A DNA stretch of 64,000 nucleotides from Bacteroides clarus YIT 12056 (GCF_900129655.1 NZ_FQWK01000008.1:86959-150958), one strand, 5' to 3'. Counted from the stretch's first letter, positions 9,214 through 19,333 are shown. Notes: a model not told the origin generated them from the letters alone. A program made the numbers and translations.

Positions 9214-9221
9214 TACCTTTG
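9214..9221 (+). promoter_or_regulatory. -7 box upstream of cysS
   Basis: TACCTTTG, an exact match to TAnnTTTG, lies 31 nt before the cysS ATG. The -33 region has no clear TTTG. Confidence 0.5.
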
Positions 9222-9252
9222 CCTTTCCAAAAAGAACTAATTATCAAACGTT

Positions 9253-10728
9253 ATGGAACAACAACTGACCATTTACAACACCTTAGATAGAAAAAAGGAG
9301 TTATTCGTGCCTCTGCATGCTCCTCACGTGGGCATGTATGTTTGTGGACCGACCGTTTACGGAGATGCCCACTTGGGGCATGCACGTCCTGCCATTACTT
9401 TCGATTTGCTTTTCCGCTATCTCACACACATCGGCTATAAAGTACGTTATGTCCGCAACATCACCGATGTAGGACACTTAGAGCATGACGCAGACGATGG
9501 CGAAGATAAAATCGCGAAAAAAGCCCGTTTGGAGCAACTCGAACCCATGGAAGTGGCACAGTATTATATCAACCGTTACCACAAGGCAATGGAAGCGTTG
9601 AACGTGCTTTCTCCAAGCATCGAACCACATGCATCGGGACACATCATCGAGCAGATAGAACTGGTAAAAGAGATATTAAAGAACGGCTACGCTTACGAAA
9701 GCGAAGGCTCCATTTACTTTGATGTAGCCAAATACAACAAAGACCATCATTACGGCAAACTGTCCGGACGTAACCTGGATGATGTACTGAACACCACCCG
9801 CGAACTGGACGGCCAGGAAGAAAAGCATAATCCCGCTGACTTTGCATTGTGGAAGCGCGCCCAACCCGAACATATCATGCGCTGGCCAAGCCCGTGGAGT
9901 GACGGTTTCCCCGGCTGGCACGCCGAATGTACCGCAATGGGTAAGAAATATCTGGGTAAGCATTTCGATATCCACGGTGGCGGCATGGACCTCGTTTTCC
10001 CGCATCACGAATGTGAAATCGCACAATCCGTAGCATCACAGGGCGATGACATGGTACACTATTGGATGCATAACAATATGATAACCATCAACGGGCAGAA
10101 AATGGGTAAAAGCCTCGGCAACTTCATCACACTGGATGAATTCTTCACCGGTTCAAACAAGACGCTGGCACAGGCTTACAGTCCGATGACTATTCGTTTC
10201 TTTATCCTTCAGGCACACTACCGCAGTACGGTAGACTTCAGCAACGAAGCCCTGCAAGCAGCGGAAAAAGGCCTGACAAGACTTATGGATGCCGTACATG
10301 GGCTGGAAAAGATTACGCCGGGCAAGGCTTCTACGGTAGACGTAAAAACATTACGCGCCAAATGCTATGAAGCTATGAACGATGATTTGAACTCTCCGAT
10401 TGTAATAGCCCATCTTTTTGACGGCGCCAGAATGATAAACAACATTATTGCAGGCAATGACACCATTACAGCCGAGGACTTGCAAGAGTTGAAAGAAACT
10501 TTCCACCTCTTCTGCTTCGACATATTGGGACTGAAAGAAGAGAACAACTCCAACGAAGAACGCGAAGCCGCCTTCGGTAAAGTAGTGGATATGCTGCTGG
10601 AAGAGCGCATAAAAGCCAAAGCCAACAAGGATTGGGCTACATCCGACAAAATCCGCGATAAACTGACCGCATTAGGTTTTGCCATCAAAGACACCAAAGA
10701 CGGATGTGAATGGAAGCTGAACAAATAA
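9253..10728 (+). CDS. cysS: cysteinyl-tRNA synthetase
   Basis: Class Ia synthetase charging tRNA-Cys. The first zinc ligand and the HIGH motif are together in [16 protein letters not shown] near residues 31-46. Further zinc ligands occur in [10 protein letters not shown] and [10 protein letters not shown]. The signature loop reads KMGKSLGNF, with Gly in place of the usual Ser of KMSKS. The helical DALR domain and C-terminal anticodon-binding part complete a normal 491-residue protein. Its stop lies 4 bp from the end of the convergent patatin gene. Confidence 0.97.
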   Translation: MEQQLTIYNTLDRKKELFVPLHAPHVGMYVCGPTVYGDAHLGHARPAITFDLLFRYLTHIGYKVRYVRNITDVGHLEHDADDGEDKIAKKARLEQLEPMEVAQYYINRYHKAMEALNVLSPSIEPHASGHIIEQIELVKEILKNGYAYESEGSIYFDVAKYNKDHHYGKLSGRNLDDVLNTTRELDGQEEKHNPADFALWKRAQPEHIMRWPSPWSDGFPGWHAECTAMGKKYLGKHFDIHGGGMDLVFPHHECEIAQSVASQGDDMVHYWMHNNMITINGQKMGKSLGNFITLDEFFTGSNKTLAQAYSPMTIRFFILQAHYRSTVDFSNEALQAAEKGLTRLMDAVHGLEKITPGKASTVDVKTLRAKCYEAMNDDLNSPIVIAHLFDGARMINNIIAGNDTITAEDLQELKETFHLFCFDILGLKEENNSNEEREAAFGKVVDMLLEERIKAKANKDWATSDKIRDKLTALGFAIKDTKDGCEWKLNK

Positions 10729-10732
10729 AAAT

Positions 10733-12763
10733 CTAAAAGACGAATCCGAAGCCGGCGTACCAGCCGAGCTTCTTCGTCTGATTAGACCAATTCAACTCTA
10801 TTTCCAACGGTCCCAAAAAACTATTATACATATAGCCGATGCCCGTTCCTACCAAGTCGTAAGAGTGGGAATCCTCAAATAACTCATGCAACTTATCGGA
10901 GCTGCGTCCGTAGTTTCCCGTCACCGATACATACTGATTCTTAAATATCCGCTGACGAAGCTTCAAACCGGCAACAATCAATGAACCGGAAGCCAACTCC
11001 GCACGGTTAATCCCTACAAAAGGTATTTGTTGGGGCATATAACGTCCGGCAATATTTCCACCCAACATATTAGTAACAGCAAAAGAATAGTTATCACCTC
11101 CGGTAAGAATACGCCCGTCAATAGACGGAATAATCGTAAAATTCTTTAACGGAGTGAAACACCCTTGCCAATGCGCCGAGAAGGCCAAAATAGGGCTGTT
11201 ATCTTCGTATTGAAACAGATTATCCGTATACAGATGATACATTACGGACCATGACAGACCTTTGGTGGGTACGCTTCTTCCATTCAGATTATTATACAAC
11301 AGCCCGGCAAAATAGGTAAACAGCGACTTATTTCCAAACATAAGTGCATCCACCGGCTCCAACGACAGCAAATCATGGTAGTTGTAGTGCTCGAAATTAA
11401 GACCTGCACTCACTTGAATCTTATTCCAATCCTTTGCGACTCCGGCGGTAAGCTGCTGATGGGTAAAAGTCAAATCAAGTGTACGCTTTCCCTCATTATA
11501 AATATTAATATCCTTGTAATCAAACCGGTAATTAATTCCCGTCTGCCAGCCCTTACTCCACTGATAATTATAACCGATTCTTGCCATCGTCCGTTTTCCT
11601 AAACGGGCGGTAAGGCTCACTTGCGATTCTTTTTGTTTTCCCAGATAAATATCCGTATTCGCCTGCAAGGCTGCCAGCTCTTCCGTATCAAAACGGATAC
11701 CGACATTCAGCTTGTTTTCCCGTATGGCAGGAGCGGCTATCTGTGGATCAACGGGAATAGTCTTGCTCTTTTCCGCGTCAGGGATAGGAAAAGGTCCCGG
11801 GCGACGGGGCTGATAATCTTCTCTTAGCCCCATCTTCTTTTTTAATGTAAGCAGTTTATCCCAATCGGCCATAGCCGCCTGTTCTCCACGCACTATCAAG
11901 GTATCAATCGCTTCTTTGGTGAAACTTGCCGCAGAATAACCCGATACATCCACTTTAATATGTAAATCGGTCTTGCGAAGATTCTCTTGATATTTTTTCT
12001 CTCCCTGCAGATTAATGATTTGCCCGAATATATCTTTCACCGATTTCAGTTGCCCGGCATCCAGCAAAGGACTTTGTACATCCACTCCGATAATAATATC
12101 AGCCCCCATCTGCAAGGCCACATCTACCGGATAATTATTCACCATACCTCCATCTACCAAGACCCTGCCATTCAGATTGACAGGTGCAAATACCCCGGGT
12201 ATCGACATACTGGAGCGCATGGCCGTAGCCAACACACCTCTGTGAAACACAACCTCGCTCCCATCCACCAGGTTTTCGGAGACACATGCGAACGGAATAG
12301 GCAGCCGGCTAAAGTTTACAGAATCCTGATAACCCTCTGTCAATACCGAAAACAACTGTGCAATATTCTTCCCCTTAATAATTCCCGCATCCGAAATGTC
12401 CGCCGACTTCAACGTAAAAGGAATAGACAGCACATAACGCTCCGACCGTAAACGATCGTCGAGCAATACATCTTTAGGATTGGGAGCGTCCGACAAAACG
12501 AACTTCCAGTTCTGCGCATTCACCATACTGTCCAATTGCTCCGGAGTATACCCTATGGCATATAAGCCTCCAACAATAGCCCCCATACTGGTGCCCACCA
12601 CATAATCTATCGGAATACCCGCTTTCTCTATCACTTTCAAGGCACCGATATGAGCCGTACCCTTCGCTCCGCCTCCACTCAGCACAACGGCAACTTTCGG
12701 ACGCTCTTGCGCCATAAGCAATAACGGAAGCAACAGCAACCAGCCCAATAACCTATATTTCAT
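10733..12763 (-). CDS. patatin-like phospholipase with C-terminal outer-membrane beta-barrel
   Basis: A signal peptide covers about residues 1-18. The patatin domain follows, with the oxyanion loop GGGAKGTAHIG, nucleophile Ser59 in GTSMG and Asp204 in the DGG motif, so the Ser-Asp dyad is intact. From about residue 340 the chain becomes rich in alternating aromatic strands and ends in YAGFGFVF, an outer-membrane insertion signal. This matches the patatin-POTRA-BamA (PlpD-type) architecture, in which the lipase domain sits in the periplasm or is carried through the barrel. Length 676 residues, somewhat short of the usual 730. The likely substrate class is phospholipid; this is inferred. Confidence 0.88.
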   Translation of the reverse strand: MKYRLLGWLLLLPLLLMAQERPKVAVVLSGGGAKGTAHIGALKVIEKAGIPIDYVVGTSMGAIVGGLYAIGYTPEQLDSMVNAQNWKFVLSDAPNPKDVLLDDRLRSERYVLSIPFTLKSADISDAGIIKGKNIAQLFSVLTEGYQDSVNFSRLPIPFACVSENLVDGSEVVFHRGVLATAMRSSMSIPGVFAPVNLNGRVLVDGGMVNNYPVDVALQMGADIIIGVDVQSPLLDAGQLKSVKDIFGQIINLQGEKKYQENLRKTDLHIKVDVSGYSAASFTKEAIDTLIVRGEQAAMADWDKLLTLKKKMGLREDYQPRRPGPFPIPDAEKSKTIPVDPQIAAPAIRENKLNVGIRFDTEELAALQANTDIYLGKQKESQVSLTARLGKRTMARIGYNYQWSKGWQTGINYRFDYKDINIYNEGKRTLDLTFTHQQLTAGVAKDWNKIQVSAGLNFEHYNYHDLLSLEPVDALMFGNKSLFTYFAGLLYNNLNGRSVPTKGLSWSVMYHLYTDNLFQYEDNSPILAFSAHWQGCFTPLKNFTIIPSIDGRILTGGDNYSFAVTNMLGGNIAGRYMPQQIPFVGINRAELASGSLIVAGLKLRQRIFKNQYVSVTGNYGRSSDKLHELFEDSHSYDLVGTGIGYMYNSFLGPLEIELNWSNQTKKLGWYAGFGFVF

Positions 12764-12855
12764 CTTCGTATGGATTTACATGAGTAAGAGAAAATAAAAC
12801 AACTTATTCTTCCGATAGTTCACTGCCGGTAAAAGGAGTTACCGCCGGTTCACAC

Positions 12856-12894
12856 AAAAAAAGAAAGGTCCTTCTTCACAGAAAAACCTTTCTT
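12856..12894 (-). terminator. terminator of the GH88-sulfatase operon
   Basis: Read on the minus strand, AAGAAAGGT (12894-12886) pairs with ACCTTTCTT (12869-12861) and is followed by a T-run. It sits about 60 bp past the sulfatase stop. Confidence 0.65.
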
Positions 12895-12951
12895 CCCTAC
12901 AAAAGGATGTATAACAAAATACTTTGCAACAACCTTTCACAACAGTTATTT

Positions 12952-14502
12952 CTATTTATCGTATGGTATTATGTCAGATAAGATGCGCTCTCTATACCAG
13001 GGATCATCAATCTCTTTCAAGACTTTCCCCATTTCCGCACACAACTCGTTTACTACTTCTTTATTCTCCTCTAACGGAAGATTATTCATTTGATAGGGGT
13101 CTTTCTCGTCATCGAACAACAAACTCTTTACAAGCTTGCGATTATCACGGTCTATATAAAGCGCCAGTGTGTAACGGGCCGATTTAAAGCCGCGCGATGA
13201 AGGGAAATAAGAACGAACTTTACCGTCCGCATCTTTCTTTCCGTCCAGGTTCTGAATATAGAGAGCGCCCGTAGGACGTACAATATCAGCTTTTTCATTG
13301 AAAAACAGCGGAGCATAGTTACGTCCCTGCACATCCGTAGGAATGGAATCGGACAGACCTGCCAATCCCAATAAAGTAGGCATGATATCCGGAGAGGAAA
13401 GCATCAAGTCATCCAAACGGGGCTTAATCTTATCAGGGAAACGAACGATGAACGGTACGTTCATGGACTCGGAGAACGGGGAATTCTTCGGGTCATCCGT
13501 ATGCTGGCTGCACATTGTTTCGCCGTGATCGGAAGAAAAGACTACAATTGTATTTTTGTCCAGTCCCAATTCCTTCAAAGCATCGAGTATCTGTCCGAAA
13601 GCGCGGTCTACACCCGTAACTGAAGCAAAATAATAACGTGCGCTTTCCGCTTTCTTCATTGTAGGATCAGCATTAGGACGAATCAATAAGCTATCCAATG
13701 GCTGGTCCTTATATAAATTGAAGTCCTGCTCCATGCAGTCGTCCAATGAGCGATAAGGGCTATGCGGCGGATTCATACCTACCATTATAAAGAACGGTTT
13801 CTTCGGGTCGCGTACATTTCCCTCATTCTTCAGATAAGAAACAACCTTACCCGACTCATGCAGCGGAGACCATTCACGCGGATCATGCCGTTTACCGTCT
13901 GTGTCCCAATAATGCGGATTCTTATGCTCATCGAATGTTCCGTAAGCGTACCAATAGTTAAATCCATGACGACGGTCCTTCGGTGTATAAGCGTCCCATG
14001 CGGGTACACGGTCTTCTACGTATTTTCCCGGACGCTGGGGGTCATTGGGAGTCGGGAAGTCAGCATGCAGTTTACCGAAATAGGCACAGTCATATCCCGC
14101 ATTACTGAATACATCGCTTACACAGTCTACATCCTCGCGCAATGAGCTGATAGGACGGTCCGAATTACAGTTCAAAGGGATACCGCTCTTGTTAGGATAC
14201 ATTCCCGTCAGCAATGAACCCCGATGAGGGCTGCTCAACGGACAGTTGCTCATGGCAGAAGTCAGTACCAAAGACTCTCTCGCAAAATCATTCAAACGAG
14301 GGGTATGCACCGGGTCATTCCGGAAGTTCACTTTCTCCCGAAAACCTTCCTGTCCCCAAAATTCCATCGCCTGATTACGGTACTGGTCAGGAAAGACATA
14401 AATAACGTTCGGTTGTCGGGCCTGTTCCGCCTGCGGAGCTTTACAACCCTGCAAGGCGAACAAGCCTAAACCACCTAACAATATATTCAATTGATTTCTC
14501 AT
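12952..14502 (-). CDS. Ser-type sulfatase (family S1), lipoprotein
   Basis: Formylglycine-dependent sulfatase that hydrolyses a sulfate ester. The modification motif S-x-P-x-R is Ser90-Ser-Pro-His-Arg94, so activation would need the anaerobic radical SAM maturase. Metal-binding Asp residues occur in VFPDQYRN and in VVFSSDHGETM; GKLHADF has the substrate-side Lys and His. A lipobox (LQGC, Cys20) suggests export and lipidation. It begins within the last 4 bp of the GH88 gene (ATGA overlap), so the two are translationally coupled. From memory this pairing resembles a Bacteroides thetaiotaomicron operon with GH88 and a chondroitin sulfatase, suggesting a glycosaminoglycan substrate; the exact sulfate position is unknown. 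Length 516 residues. Confidence 0.87.
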   Translation of the reverse strand: MRNQLNILLGGLGLFALQGCKAPQAEQARQPNVIYVFPDQYRNQAMEFWGQEGFREKVNFRNDPVHTPRLNDFARESLVLTSAMSNCPLSSPHRGSLLTGMYPNKSGIPLNCNSDRPISSLREDVDCVSDVFSNAGYDCAYFGKLHADFPTPNDPQRPGKYVEDRVPAWDAYTPKDRRHGFNYWYAYGTFDEHKNPHYWDTDGKRHDPREWSPLHESGKVVSYLKNEGNVRDPKKPFFIMVGMNPPHSPYRSLDDCMEQDFNLYKDQPLDSLLIRPNADPTMKKAESARYYFASVTGVDRAFGQILDALKELGLDKNTIVVFSSDHGETMCSQHTDDPKNSPFSESMNVPFIVRFPDKIKPRLDDLMLSSPDIMPTLLGLAGLSDSIPTDVQGRNYAPLFFNEKADIVRPTGALYIQNLDGKKDADGKVRSYFPSSRGFKSARYTLALYIDRDNRKLVKSLLFDDEKDPYQMNNLPLEENKEVVNELCAEMGKVLKEIDDPWYRERILSDIIPYDK

Positions 14503-15698
14503 TTCTCCAAGTCTCTTTTACGCATCAAAGCTTCCAAGAAATAATAATCGGCATAGTTCAGAGGAACATCTATTTCCGCGCCGTGAGGAATACTGCCTAC
14601 CGAATGCATCAGGATAAAGTTGCCGTTAGTTCCTACCTCCGCACGATAGGCCGGAGAAGCGAGGCTTTCCATAATTCGGTCTGCTGTTTCCTTATAACCC
14701 TTATTAGGAATATACGTACTCAATTCGTAAAGCGCAGAAGCCGTACATGCTGCGGCAGAAGCATCACGAGGCTCGTTCGGAATGTTGGGAGCATCGTAAT
14801 CCCAATAAGGAACCAAATCCTCCGGAAGATTCTTGTTATTGAAGATAAAGTCATAAACTTTTTCAGCGTGATCCAAATATTTGGAATCGTGAGTGTAACG
14901 ATAGCACATTGTATAACCGTATAACGCCCATGCCTGTCCGCGAGCCCAAGACGATTCATCAGCATAGCCTTGCGCCGTCTGTTTCTTGCGAACCTCACCG
15001 GTTGCGGGATCATAATCTACTACGTGATAGCAACTGTTGTCGGCCCTGAAATGGTTAGCCATGGTAGTATCGGCATGTTTCACGGCTATATTATAGAAAG
15101 TAGAGTCACCCGACAGCTTGGTAGCTTCGAACAACAGCTCCAAGTTCATCATATTGTCGATGATTACCGGACATTTCCAACCGCGTTCTGCCTGCCAGCC
15201 TTTGTCGGCATCCCAAGATTGAATAACGCCTGCGCCCGGACGGAAGCGGGTAGACAATGATTTGGCAGTCTGAATAATTACAGGTTTGTATTCCTCTTTA
15301 TTGGCAAAACGGTATCCGTTCAGATAACTGGAACCGATCATAAAGCCTACATCATGATGCCAGGTCAGATATTGTACGGAATCCAAGGCTTCCGTATACT
15401 TTTCCGCCAGCGGCAACCACTTGTCGTCACCGGTCAACTCGTATGTATACCAAATATTACCGGGAAAGAAGCCGGAGCACCAGTCATCAATGGGAACATA
15501 ATGAATGCTGCCATCCTTATTAATGGTACGCGGATTAAGAATTTTACCTGATTTCTCGATAATGTCCGTCTGAAGCATTTCCTGTGCCACTGCATTATCA
15601 ATATTCTCCTGGATGAAGTCATTTGCAGGCTGCTTTTGTCCTGTACAACCTGCCAAAACAAGAAGGGAAATACCCAATGTAGTAAGAGCTGTTTTCAT
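14499..15698 (-). CDS. unsaturated glucuronyl hydrolase, GH88, lipoprotein
   Basis: Hydrates the 4,5-double bond of unsaturated uronic acids at the non-reducing end of lyase products, releasing 5-keto-4-deoxyuronate. The two catalytic aspartates of GH88 are placed at Asp116 (HHDVGF) and Asp181 (IIDNMMNLE). WCSGFFPG and the late DASAAACTASALYELS helix are also typical. I chose the ATG at 15698 because it opens a lipoprotein signal with lipobox LAGC (Cys18); the frame extends 25 codons upstream without merit. 399 residues. With the coupled sulfatase it should finish glycosaminoglycan disaccharides made by a PL8-type lyase such as the one at 42871-45957. It is a paralogue of the C-terminal half of the protein at 60750-63125. 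Confidence 0.93.
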   Translation of the reverse strand: MKTALTTLGISLLVLAGCTGQKQPANDFIQENIDNAVAQEMLQTDIIEKSGKILNPRTINKDGSIHYVPIDDWCSGFFPGNIWYTYELTGDDKWLPLAEKYTEALDSVQYLTWHHDVGFMIGSSYLNGYRFANKEEYKPVIIQTAKSLSTRFRPGAGVIQSWDADKGWQAERGWKCPVIIDNMMNLELLFEATKLSGDSTFYNIAVKHADTTMANHFRADNSCYHVVDYDPATGEVRKKQTAQGYADESSWARGQAWALYGYTMCYRYTHDSKYLDHAEKVYDFIFNNKNLPEDLVPYWDYDAPNIPNEPRDASAAACTASALYELSTYIPNKGYKETADRIMESLASPAYRAEVGTNGNFILMHSVGSIPHGAEIDVPLNYADYYFLEALMRKRDLEK

Positions 15699-15740
15699 AA
15701 TAAAGGATTTATTTATTAATTGTTGTCGTTTTTTCGATGG

Positions 15741-15748
15741 CAAATGTA
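15741..15748 (-). promoter_or_regulatory. -7 box of the GH88-sulfatase operon
   Basis: TACATTTG on the minus strand, about 42 nt before the GH88 ATG at 15698. It faces away from the thioesterase box at 15804-15811. Confidence 0.5.
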
Positions 15749-15803
15749 GCGCGGTTATACGGAAATGACCCACCTAAATCATCCAATTAAAAGCTAAAAT
15801 TGT

Positions 15804-15811
15804 TACATTTG
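15804..15811 (+). promoter_or_regulatory. -7 box upstream of the thioesterase gene
   Basis: TACATTTG, about 75 nt before the ATG at 15886. Confidence 0.45.
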
Positions 15812-15885
15812 CATCGGAAAGCATCTGTTTTTCTTTATGCTGTCCGTGAATCATTGAATCACCAATCATTAAATCCCTAAATTCC

Positions 15886-16290
15886 ATGACTCCACAAGAG
15901 TTTTTCAAAAAAGATCTTTTTGCCGGCAAAACCGGTGTAGAACTGATAGAAATAAAAGAAGGATATAGCAAAGCGCGTCTGGTAATTACGGAAGAACATC
16001 TCAATGCCGGACACCGCACCCAAGGCGGAGCGCTCTTTACGTTAGCCGACCTCGCTTTGGCCGCAGCCGCCAACTCTCACGGCGTACTGTCCTTTTCACT
16101 GTCTTCCAATATCACTTTCCTGCGCGGCAGCGGTGTAGGCGACACATTGTACGCCGAAGCCCGTGAACGATACGTCGGACGCACTACCGGATATTATCAA
16201 ATTGACGTTACCAACCAGAAAGGAGAACTGATAGCCACATTCGAGTCCAGCGTTTTCAGAAAGGGGGACGCATTGCCCTTTACTTTGTAA
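15886..16290 (+). CDS. hotdog-fold thioesterase (PaaI-like)
   Basis: Small cytosolic acyl-CoA thioesterase of the hotdog fold. The segment NAGHRTQGGALFTLADLALAA holds the conserved motif that in PaaI/4HBT proteins positions the thioester, followed by a long central helix. Length is 134 residues, as usual for single-domain members. It is flanked by genes on the other strand, with an 11-bp convergent overlap with the DUF3108 gene. The acyl-CoA substrate cannot be predicted. Confidence 0.85.
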   Translation: MTPQEFFKKDLFAGKTGVELIEIKEGYSKARLVITEEHLNAGHRTQGGALFTLADLALAAAANSHGVLSFSLSSNITFLRGSGVGDTLYAEARERYVGRTTGYYQIDVTNQKGELIATFESSVFRKGDALPFTL

Positions 16291-17188
16291 CCACGGAAGT
16301 CATCGGATAACGATTGCCTCTTACACTTTTGAGAAACGCTTTTGCCGAACCGAAGTTCAAATACATATCCAAGCGTATGGGAAGGTGGTTTTTATCGTCT
16401 GAAACGAAGAAAGTAATCACTTCCTTCTCTTTTCCCTTTTTGTATTCCACAAAAGAAAATACAAGACAACGGTAGATTGTATCGTTGTTTGCCTCTATTT
16501 CTTCCTTTCCGCGGTAAATCAGAGTCTGTTCTTCCACCCTGCGTCCCGTTGCCATAGGGAAAAGTATCTTCTCGCCTATCTTATAGTCTTTGGGATCGTA
16601 AGAGCGGGCTTGCGCCAGAATACTCAGCATATCAAAAATACAACGGCTGTCACTGTATTCCATTTCCTGCGGTTCACGCACAGGATTATGCCAGGTACGT
16701 CTCTGCTTCACGGTAGACACACCGTCATTATACGAGAACCACGCCTCGTCTACCGTATAGCGTTTTCCCTCCTCGGCTGCCTTACGAAAATAGAGCGGTT
16801 CGAGTTTATCGCTGACATAGCAGGTCAGCGTATCACGCATCTTAAAGAAGAAATCCGTCTTCTTACTGCCCACAGAAAGAAGATTGAAACGATAGGCAGG
16901 ACGGGAACGGTAAGTGGTAGCATTCGTTGTCAGACTCGCCAGCCCTACTTTCTTCCAGATAAATTTCCAGTTGAAATACAAATCATACATTACATGTTCC
17001 CCCGATTGGAACGCCTCATTCTTAGCCACACATTGAGCCTGCACAGGCATCATGCCGCCCAGACACATAAGTCCCGCCAGCAAGAGCAATCCCGCGATTC
17101 GTTGCTTTTTAGTAACTATATCCCCTACCGCTGTTGCGATTGCTGTTGTTACGGTTATTCCGGCTATTTTTCTTTTTCTTGTCTTCAT
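16280..17188 (-). CDS. DUF3108 domain secreted protein
   Basis: Exported protein of the DUF3108 family, function unknown. The domain starts at the segment AFQSGEHVMYDLYFNWKF near residue 60 and runs to the C-terminus, mostly beta-strand. The start is uncertain. The ATG at 17188 gives a 302-residue protein with 29 basic residues before a hydrophobic signal segment and overlaps the upstream gene by 80 bp. The in-frame ATG at 17068 gives a very short signal peptide (MCLGGMMPVQA). A start inside the overlap, near the KKQRIAGLLLLAG segment, would look best but has no ATG, GTG or TTG at the right place. The upstream Ig-like lipoprotein gene is probably cotranscribed. Confidence 0.75.
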   Translation of the reverse strand: MKTRKRKIAGITVTTAIATAVGDIVTKKQRIAGLLLLAGLMCLGGMMPVQAQCVAKNEAFQSGEHVMYDLYFNWKFIWKKVGLASLTTNATTYRSRPAYRFNLLSVGSKKTDFFFKMRDTLTCYVSDKLEPLYFRKAAEEGKRYTVDEAWFSYNDGVSTVKQRRTWHNPVREPQEMEYSDSRCIFDMLSILAQARSYDPKDYKIGEKILFPMATGRRVEEQTLIYRGKEEIEANNDTIYRCLVFSFVEYKKGKEKEVITFFVSDDKNHLPIRLDMYLNFGSAKAFLKSVRGNRYPMTSVVTK

Positions 17189-19046
17189 CTGGTTTTTGTT
17201 TTTTCAGTTCATCCGGCTTTTGCTTATCCAACGGCTTTTCTTTCACGTTCCAATCCTGAATCAAATCAAAGTTGGCCTTAAATTCCAGTACTTGCGGATA
17301 ATAATAAACCATTTCAGGCTGGCGTTTGGTGGCATAATCACCTGTATCCCATACGCCATTCCCGTTTGTATCGTTAATGAGCCGGGCCCCATATTTACCC
17401 GGATTCAAATAATAAAAGTCTGCTTTTCCTTCCACGACCGGCACAGTTCGTACCACCTTGTCTTGGGCATCCAGCAGTTCTACGAATGCCAAAGAATCGG
17501 CTCCGGTAATATTGAAGAATATCTGCCCGTACTCTTCCAGTTTTTTCACCGTGAACTCTTTCTTCACTTTATCGGTAAACAAGCCATATAATCCGTGAAA
17601 AGCGGTCGAGTCTACTTCAAAGGCGTAACTTTCACCCGGTTTCCAGTCCGCATACAGATTGTAGCGTTTCAAATCCAGCGAATCCCGCATGAAATCAAAC
17701 GGCACATCCTGCCATAACGTATCCACCTTCTGCCTTACATGCAAGGCGGTGTCACTAAAGCTGGCTATCGGTTCCGTAAAGCTCAATGTGATATAATCGT
17801 ACACATCCATTGCCGAAGGCGCATATACATCCATTGCCAGAAACGGGGTCGGTTCCGGTTCTTCCTCACCCTTTTTCCTTCTTTTCTTCTTCTCTTTCTC
17901 GGCCTTTTCCTTCTCTTCCTGTTTCTTATCCTGCAGTTTCTTCCAACTTACCTTCGATACCATTCTCAAGGTATCTGTCCGGGGAACCAGCTGATTCAAA
18001 GTATCCGTGTACAAATAAGTCAGGCTCATCCGCAACGTATCTTGCTGATAAAGCAAAGAATCCTTTATCCAATAATGAATCGTATCATTCCGTCCGGTGG
18101 TCTGCTCAATGACAAAAGCATCCTTTTCATCGAAATTCAGCCCTTTCATCAGAGGCAGGCTATCGGCCGGAGCCGTAAAATAGAAAGAGAACTTCTCCGG
18201 AGTCAGGCGCTCTGTTTTCATAAGGCGCTGCGAGAAAGTCTTTTCTTTGAAGCTGCGCAACAACACATCATCCGGCAAGAAATGAGTATATCTTCTCTCT
18301 ACAATCGTGTCTATGGTCAAAGAGTCTCTCCAGAGAGTATCCTGGCGCGTACGTTCTTCCATGGAAGGGATAATGATGGAATCATTAAAAGCTATGGTTT
18401 CCGTAGGCTGGGAGAACTTGAAATTCTGGTCGGCATCCATTAAAGCATAAATACGGTATTTACCCGGAGCAACTCCACGGATAGAAAATCTTCCGCGGCT
18501 ATCCGTACGACCTACACGATCGAAAGGCAACGTCGTGAAAGCCGAATCGGCCAGATTGGCATGCAAGCCGACCAGCACACCTTTTACCGGTTCCAGATTC
18601 GACGCGTCAAGCAACGTGCCGGCAATAGCCATCGAATCGAGCTCCGCACCGGTAGAAAACGTATAAGTAAAGCTCTCCATCGGATTTCCTTCATTATTAT
18701 CCTGGATAGCATCGGCAAAGTCGATAGTATATGTGGTATTAGCCTTCAGCGTATCTTGCAGGTTGACCACTACCCTCTTGCCGTTCGCCTTTATTTCCGG
18801 CTGCTGCACCTGAGGCGGTGAAATAACAACTTTCTCATTCGCTTTCTCCAACTTGATAAACTCGTCAAACTCAATGGATATTTTACTTTTCTTATTATGG
18901 AGAGCGCCCGGCAATGGAGAACTCGTGACAAAACGAGGCGGCTCTTCGTCAATCGAGCCACCTTCCAGGCGGCCCACACTGGCACAAGAATATAAAACAG
19001 CCGCACTTATGACTGCCCCCAGCAACCGGCGTACAAACGGTTTCAT
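17109..19046 (-). CDS. Ig-like domain lipoprotein, cell envelope
   Basis: Large exported lipoprotein of unknown role. I chose the ATG at 19046, which opens MKPFVRRLLG and a lipobox (LYSC). Residues from about 35 to 130 form a bacterial Ig-like (Big_5) domain with the motif TTYTIDFADAIQDNNEGNP. A carboxypeptidase-regulatory-like beta domain (FSIRGVAPGKYRIYALMDAD) follows. Near the middle is a Lys/Glu-rich low-complexity run. The last 40 residues are rich in Lys, Asn and Arg and coincide with the 80-bp overlap with the DUF3108 gene. Length 645 residues. Confidence 0.8.
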   Translation of the reverse strand: MKPFVRRLLGAVISAAVLYSCASVGRLEGGSIDEEPPRFVTSSPLPGALHNKKSKISIEFDEFIKLEKANEKVVISPPQVQQPEIKANGKRVVVNLQDTLKANTTYTIDFADAIQDNNEGNPMESFTYTFSTGAELDSMAIAGTLLDASNLEPVKGVLVGLHANLADSAFTTLPFDRVGRTDSRGRFSIRGVAPGKYRIYALMDADQNFKFSQPTETIAFNDSIIIPSMEERTRQDTLWRDSLTIDTIVERRYTHFLPDDVLLRSFKEKTFSQRLMKTERLTPEKFSFYFTAPADSLPLMKGLNFDEKDAFVIEQTTGRNDTIHYWIKDSLLYQQDTLRMSLTYLYTDTLNQLVPRTDTLRMVSKVSWKKLQDKKQEEKEKAEKEKKKRRKKGEEEPEPTPFLAMDVYAPSAMDVYDYITLSFTEPIASFSDTALHVRQKVDTLWQDVPFDFMRDSLDLKRYNLYADWKPGESYAFEVDSTAFHGLYGLFTDKVKKEFTVKKLEEYGQIFFNITGADSLAFVELLDAQDKVVRTVPVVEGKADFYYLNPGKYGARLINDTNGNGVWDTGDYATKRQPEMVYYYPQVLEFKANFDLIQDWNVKEKPLDKQKPDELKKQKPDEDKKKKNSRNNRNNSNRNSGRGYSY

Positions 19047-19211
19047 TGTATTATGATGCTTGTAATCTAACATGATGCAAAAATAAAGGTTATCCCGCAA
19101 TTAGCAGTATGCTTTACAGTATTTTAATCAAAAAACAAGTATTTCTCCCGAGTATATATAAAACATAGTTAAAAAACAGGGATATTCACACCTTATATAC
19201 AGAGAAAAGAA

Positions 19212-19219
19212 TAATTTTG
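19212..19219 (+). promoter_or_regulatory. -7 box of the RND efflux operon
   Basis: TAATTTTG matches TAnnTTTG and lies about 115 nt before the adaptor ATG. The leader between contains a small 7-bp inverted repeat (GAAAACT 19225-19231, AGTTTTC 19246-19252). The 287-bp gap 19047-19333 holds nothing else I can support. Confidence 0.45.
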
Positions 19220-19333
19220 CGACCGAAAACTAAACAAGAGTATTCAGTTTTCACCGCTATCCTTTTTCTTCTATGATTTACACACAAAAGCTTCAGATTA
19301 ACTAGAACAAAATTATACAGAGAATAAAAGAGT

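Noticed and set aside
9253..10728. KMGKS instead of KMSKS in cysS as a defect
   Set aside because: I recall the same variant in other Bacteroides CysS proteins; all other motifs are intact.
17739..18443. 234-codon plus-strand open frame opposite the Ig-like lipoprotein
   Set aside because: Shadow frame rich in Arg, Ile and Leu with low-complexity stretches created by the antisense of the Lys/Glu-rich region.
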